33,335 bases of DNA. Source: Bacteroidota bacterium (GTDB lineage: Bacteria; Bacteroidota; Bacteroidia; Flavobacteriales; Flavobacteriaceae). The stretch is taken from the NCBI GenBank assembly GCA_029561105.1, contig JAKQJQ010000012.1, forward strand, positions 1 to 33,335. The letters run 5' to 3'. Numbering within the stretch: the first letter of the stretch is position 1; each line of letters starts with the position of its first letter. Under the pieces are notes generated by a model, which was not told the origin of the DNA, searched no databases, and was given only the letters and a program-made list of their open reading frames with translations. This document shows positions 31,623 through 33,335 of the stretch, piece after piece. The position numbers and the translations under genes were made by a program.

Positions 31623-31737
31623 ATTGGCGATTTCCGATTACATGATTTCCGATTTCCGATTTGATTGGCGATTTTGGATTTAATACAACATTTCAACAAA
31701 TCGGAAATCGGAAATCATGTAATCGGAAATCGCCAAT
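31623..31737. repeat. Perfect 41-bp inverted repeat between the cupin and cysteine-synthase-like genes
   Basis: 31623-31663 is exactly complementary to 31697-31737, with a 33-base loop. The arms are built from CGATTTCCGATT-type units, and the right arm ends at the stop codon of the gene at 31737. A partial extra unit (GATTGGCGATTTT) lies in the loop. Confidence 0.92.
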
Positions 31738-32735
31738 CAAACGGTTTTAACCGCCGGCGCTTCCATAAATCCCTGTTCGACCATCCACTTGTCGCTGAAG
31801 AACTTGGTGGCGTATTTCGAACCGTGGTCGCTGAAGATGAGCACGACCACATCTTTTTCCGTGAGATCGTCCTGGATCTGTTCGAGGGCCTGGAGTGCGG
31901 CGCCGCTGGAGTAACCCACCATCATACCTTCCGTACGGGCCAGTTCGCGGGCGCGGAGGGCGCTTTCCTTGTCGGTCACTTTGACGAACTTATCGATCAT
32001 CTGGAAGTCCATATTGGCCGGAATGATGTTTTTACCGGTACCTTCAATACGATAGGGGTACAGTTCCTTTTCGTCGTAAATGCCTGTTTCATGGTATTTT
32101 TTCAGGATGGAACCGTAAGCATCGACGCCGATGATCTTTACGTCGGGATTTTGTTCGCGCAGGTAACGGCCGGAGCCGCAGAGGGTACCGCCGGTACTGG
32201 CGCTGCCGATGAGGTGGGTGATTTCACCCTGGGTTTGTTCCCAGATCTCCGGGCCGGTGCTCAGGTAGTGGGCCTCGCTGTTTTCGAGGTTGTAGTTCTG
32301 GTTGATGTAGTAGGCGCCGGGAATTTCCTTGGCCAGGCGTTCGGCCATGCGGTAGTAGGAGTTCGGATCGTCGGGTTTCGCTTCCTGCGGACACAGGATA
32401 ACTTCGGCGCCCATCGCGCGGAGGTTGTTGAGTTTATCTTCCGAAATCTTGCTGGAAACGGTCAATACGCAGCGGTAACCCTTGATGGCAGATACCATGG
32501 CCATGCTGAAACCCGTATTCCCGCTCGTAGCATCGACGACCGTGCCGCCGGGTTTGAGTTTGCCGAGACGTTCGGCGCGTTCGATGATGTGCAGGGCGAT
32601 GCGGTCTTTCGCACTCAGTCCGGGATTGAAGGCCTCCACTTTGGCGTAAACAGTGGCAGGAATATGCATCACAACGTTGTTGAGGCGAATGAGCGGCGTC
32701 TTGCCAATTGTTTCAAGGATATTGTTAAATACCAT
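31737..32735 (-). CDS. Cysteine synthase / cystathionine beta-synthase family PLP enzyme
   Basis: 332 residues of the fold-type II family. Lys43 in GLSAKDR forms the Schiff base; TSGNTGF (70-76) binds the substrate carboxylate, GSASTGGT (near 177) binds the PLP phosphate, and GYSSGAA (near 274) provides the serine facing the pyridine nitrogen. The start IGKTPLIRLNN is typical. There is no C-terminal CBS domain. It would make cysteine from O-acetylserine and sulfide, or cystathionine from serine and homocysteine; sequence alone does not separate these. The upstream region (32736-33146) is long and non-coding. It is probably the first gene of the group that includes the cupin. Confidence 0.87.
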   Translation of the reverse strand: MVFNNILETIGKTPLIRLNNVVMHIPATVYAKVEAFNPGLSAKDRIALHIIERAERLGKLKPGGTVVDATSGNTGFSMAMVSAIKGYRCVLTVSSKISEDKLNNLRAMGAEVILCPQEAKPDDPNSYYRMAERLAKEIPGAYYINQNYNLENSEAHYLSTGPEIWEQTQGEITHLIGSASTGGTLCGSGRYLREQNPDVKIIGVDAYGSILKKYHETGIYDEKELYPYRIEGTGKNIIPANMDFQMIDKFVKVTDKESALRARELARTEGMMVGYSSGAALQALEQIQDDLTEKDVVVLIFSDHGSKYATKFFSDKWMVEQGFMEAPAVKTV

Positions 32736-33146
32736 TCCGGGAACTTTTAGAGATGTACAACGTGGTGAATTGAACTTTTCTGAACCTGCGGCGCTTCGGA
32801 GGAAGTGCCAAAGGTTCCGGTGTACTCGATGAAAATGCTTTTTGCGAAAAGTAGACAGTTTTTTCTGAAAAACACGAACAATTTATGCAAACCCATGACA
32901 AAAAATCCATTCCAGCAGGCTTGCGGGGAACAAAGTGCCGTATTTCGAACGTCTGTTCCCGCTGCAAAAGTACTTCACTACGCCCGAAATATGGTTATTT
33001 CATTTGCAAAAGCATCCTTAACAAAAAAAACATTTGCATTTCTTTGATACGTTGAATATTATTTTCACCTTTGGTTTAATAATCCAAACAATAGTTCGGG
33101 TTTGGGTTAATACACACAATTAATTCACTTTTCAATCCCCCCACCT
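32736..33146. other. Divergent intergenic region
   Basis: About 410 bases without a convincing gene. It must hold the promoter of the cysteine-synthase-like gene (minus). On the plus strand TTTG (33070-33073), 18 bases, then TAGTTCGG (33092-33099) is a fair match to the Bacteroidota sigma-ABfr promoter (TTTG / TAnnTTTG), pointing at the small peptide gene. Confidence 0.35.
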
Positions 33147-33239
33147 ATGCTAGTTTTTTACGTTGTTGCCATTTGTCTCCTCGTAGTACGGGTTATCCCT
33201 TATGTCTCATCGTACTTAGAAACGGGCCTCCGCCGGTAG
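33147..33239 (+). CDS. Possible 30-aa membrane peptide
   Basis: ATG at 33147, TAG at 33237-33239. The peptide reads MLVFYVVAICLLVVRVIP, then YVSSYLETGLRR: one hydrophobic segment long enough to cross the membrane, with a positive C-terminal end. It is preceded by a plausible promoter and followed 33 bases later by a strong terminator, which together suggest a short dedicated transcript. No family is recognised; it could also be a leader peptide or an untranslated RNA. Confidence 0.4.
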   Translation: MLVFYVVAICLLVVRVIPYVSSYLETGLRR

Positions 33240-33272
33240 GTGATCTGACCCTGGAGTCCTGTTGAAAACGAA

Positions 33273-33312
33273 GGGCAAAGAAGCGTTGCGATGCTCCTTT
33301 GCCCCTTTTTTA
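33273..33312 (+). terminator. Strong Rho-independent terminator
   Basis: GGGCAAAGAAGC (33273-33284) pairs with GCTCCTTTGCCC (33293-33304), one mismatch, 8-base loop, followed by CTTTTTTATTT. Confidence 0.85.
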
Positions 33313-33335
33313 TTTGAGATTGACGATTGAGATTG

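Noticed and set aside
30836..31645. A 269-codon plus-strand frame opposite the cupin gene
   Set aside because: Low-complexity Val/Glu/His-rich antisense translation; the cupin metal triad is on the other strand.
31665..32750. A 361-codon plus-strand frame opposite the cysteine-synthase-like gene
   Set aside because: It runs through the long inverted repeat and is the antisense of a gene with all catalytic residues.
32725..32967. An 80-codon minus-strand frame upstream of the cysteine-synthase-like gene
   Set aside because: It overlaps the start of that gene in another frame, has no family features, and covers likely promoter DNA.
1..33335. tRNA, rRNA, riboswitch and CRISPR signals
   Set aside because: I saw no cloverleaf with a GGTTCGAATCC-type arm, no rRNA blocks and no known riboswitch core by eye; a covariance-model scan would be needed to exclude small RNAs.

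Overview
The window looks like chromosomal DNA of a member of the Bacteroidota, probably of the Saprospiria/Chitinophagia kind. The clues are few Shine-Dalgarno sequences, AT-rich 5' leaders, a Bacteroidota-type tyrosine recombinase, EAD11/STAND and secreted leucine-rich-repeat proteins, SPII lipoproteins, and an alpha-oxoamine synthase/cupin/cysteine-synthase group with GC-rich, core-like codon use. The taxonomic call is inference; there is no rRNA or tRNA to anchor it.

Layout. (1) 1-1460: the end of a fibronectin-III-like protein, an NmrA-like reductase and a duplicated non-coding repeat. (2) 1459-5440: AT-rich accessory DNA that I read as two integron-type gene cassettes. One carries a radical SAM/SPASM peptide maturase plus a 50-residue precursor peptide ending in GDCCK. 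The other carries an OLD-like ATPase fused to a methyltransferase. (3) 5684-12079: a tight operon of three P47/TULIP-like proteins, two PixA/AidA inclusion-body-like proteins and a small unknown protein. (4) 12425-15702: an outer-membrane barrel protein, a PcfJ-like protein, a gene fragment and a degenerate receiver protein. (5) 15934-21964: an operon with 4-base overlaps, running EAD11 protein, membrane-anchored nSTAND ATPase, then a secreted LRR protein. The LRR gene and the 3' tail of the ATPase gene have been tandemly duplicated. (6) 22011-22756: an IS5-family copy, left end present and right end lost, fused to a broken GNAT gene. (7) 22757-25970: a second cassette array (lipoprotein, HNH-like protein, truncated GNAT). 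Directly upstream and transcribed the same way is a tyrosine recombinase with three HARP-like repeats, and divergent from that a small zinc-ribbon protein. (8) 28496-29051: a DUF433/DUF5615 toxin-antitoxin pair between two copies of a hairpin repeat. (9) 29298-32735: three metabolic genes separated by long perfect or near-perfect inverted repeats. (10) 33147-33312: a possible small membrane peptide and a strong terminator.

Main result. In four separate places the 7-9 bases that begin a cassette (GTT plus following bases) recur as the exact complement at the start of the palindromic spacer that ends the same gene. This is the pattern left by integron attC recombination. The pairs are 25963-25970 with 24139-24146, 24055-24062 with 23142-23149, 5433-5440 with 3219-3226, and 3160-3166 with 1459-1465. 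No canonical IntI is visible. The recombinase next to the larger array lacks the IntI-specific insertion and has an unusual N-terminus, so it is a candidate for a non-canonical cassette integrase. That link is inference. The matches, stems and peptide were read directly from the sequence.
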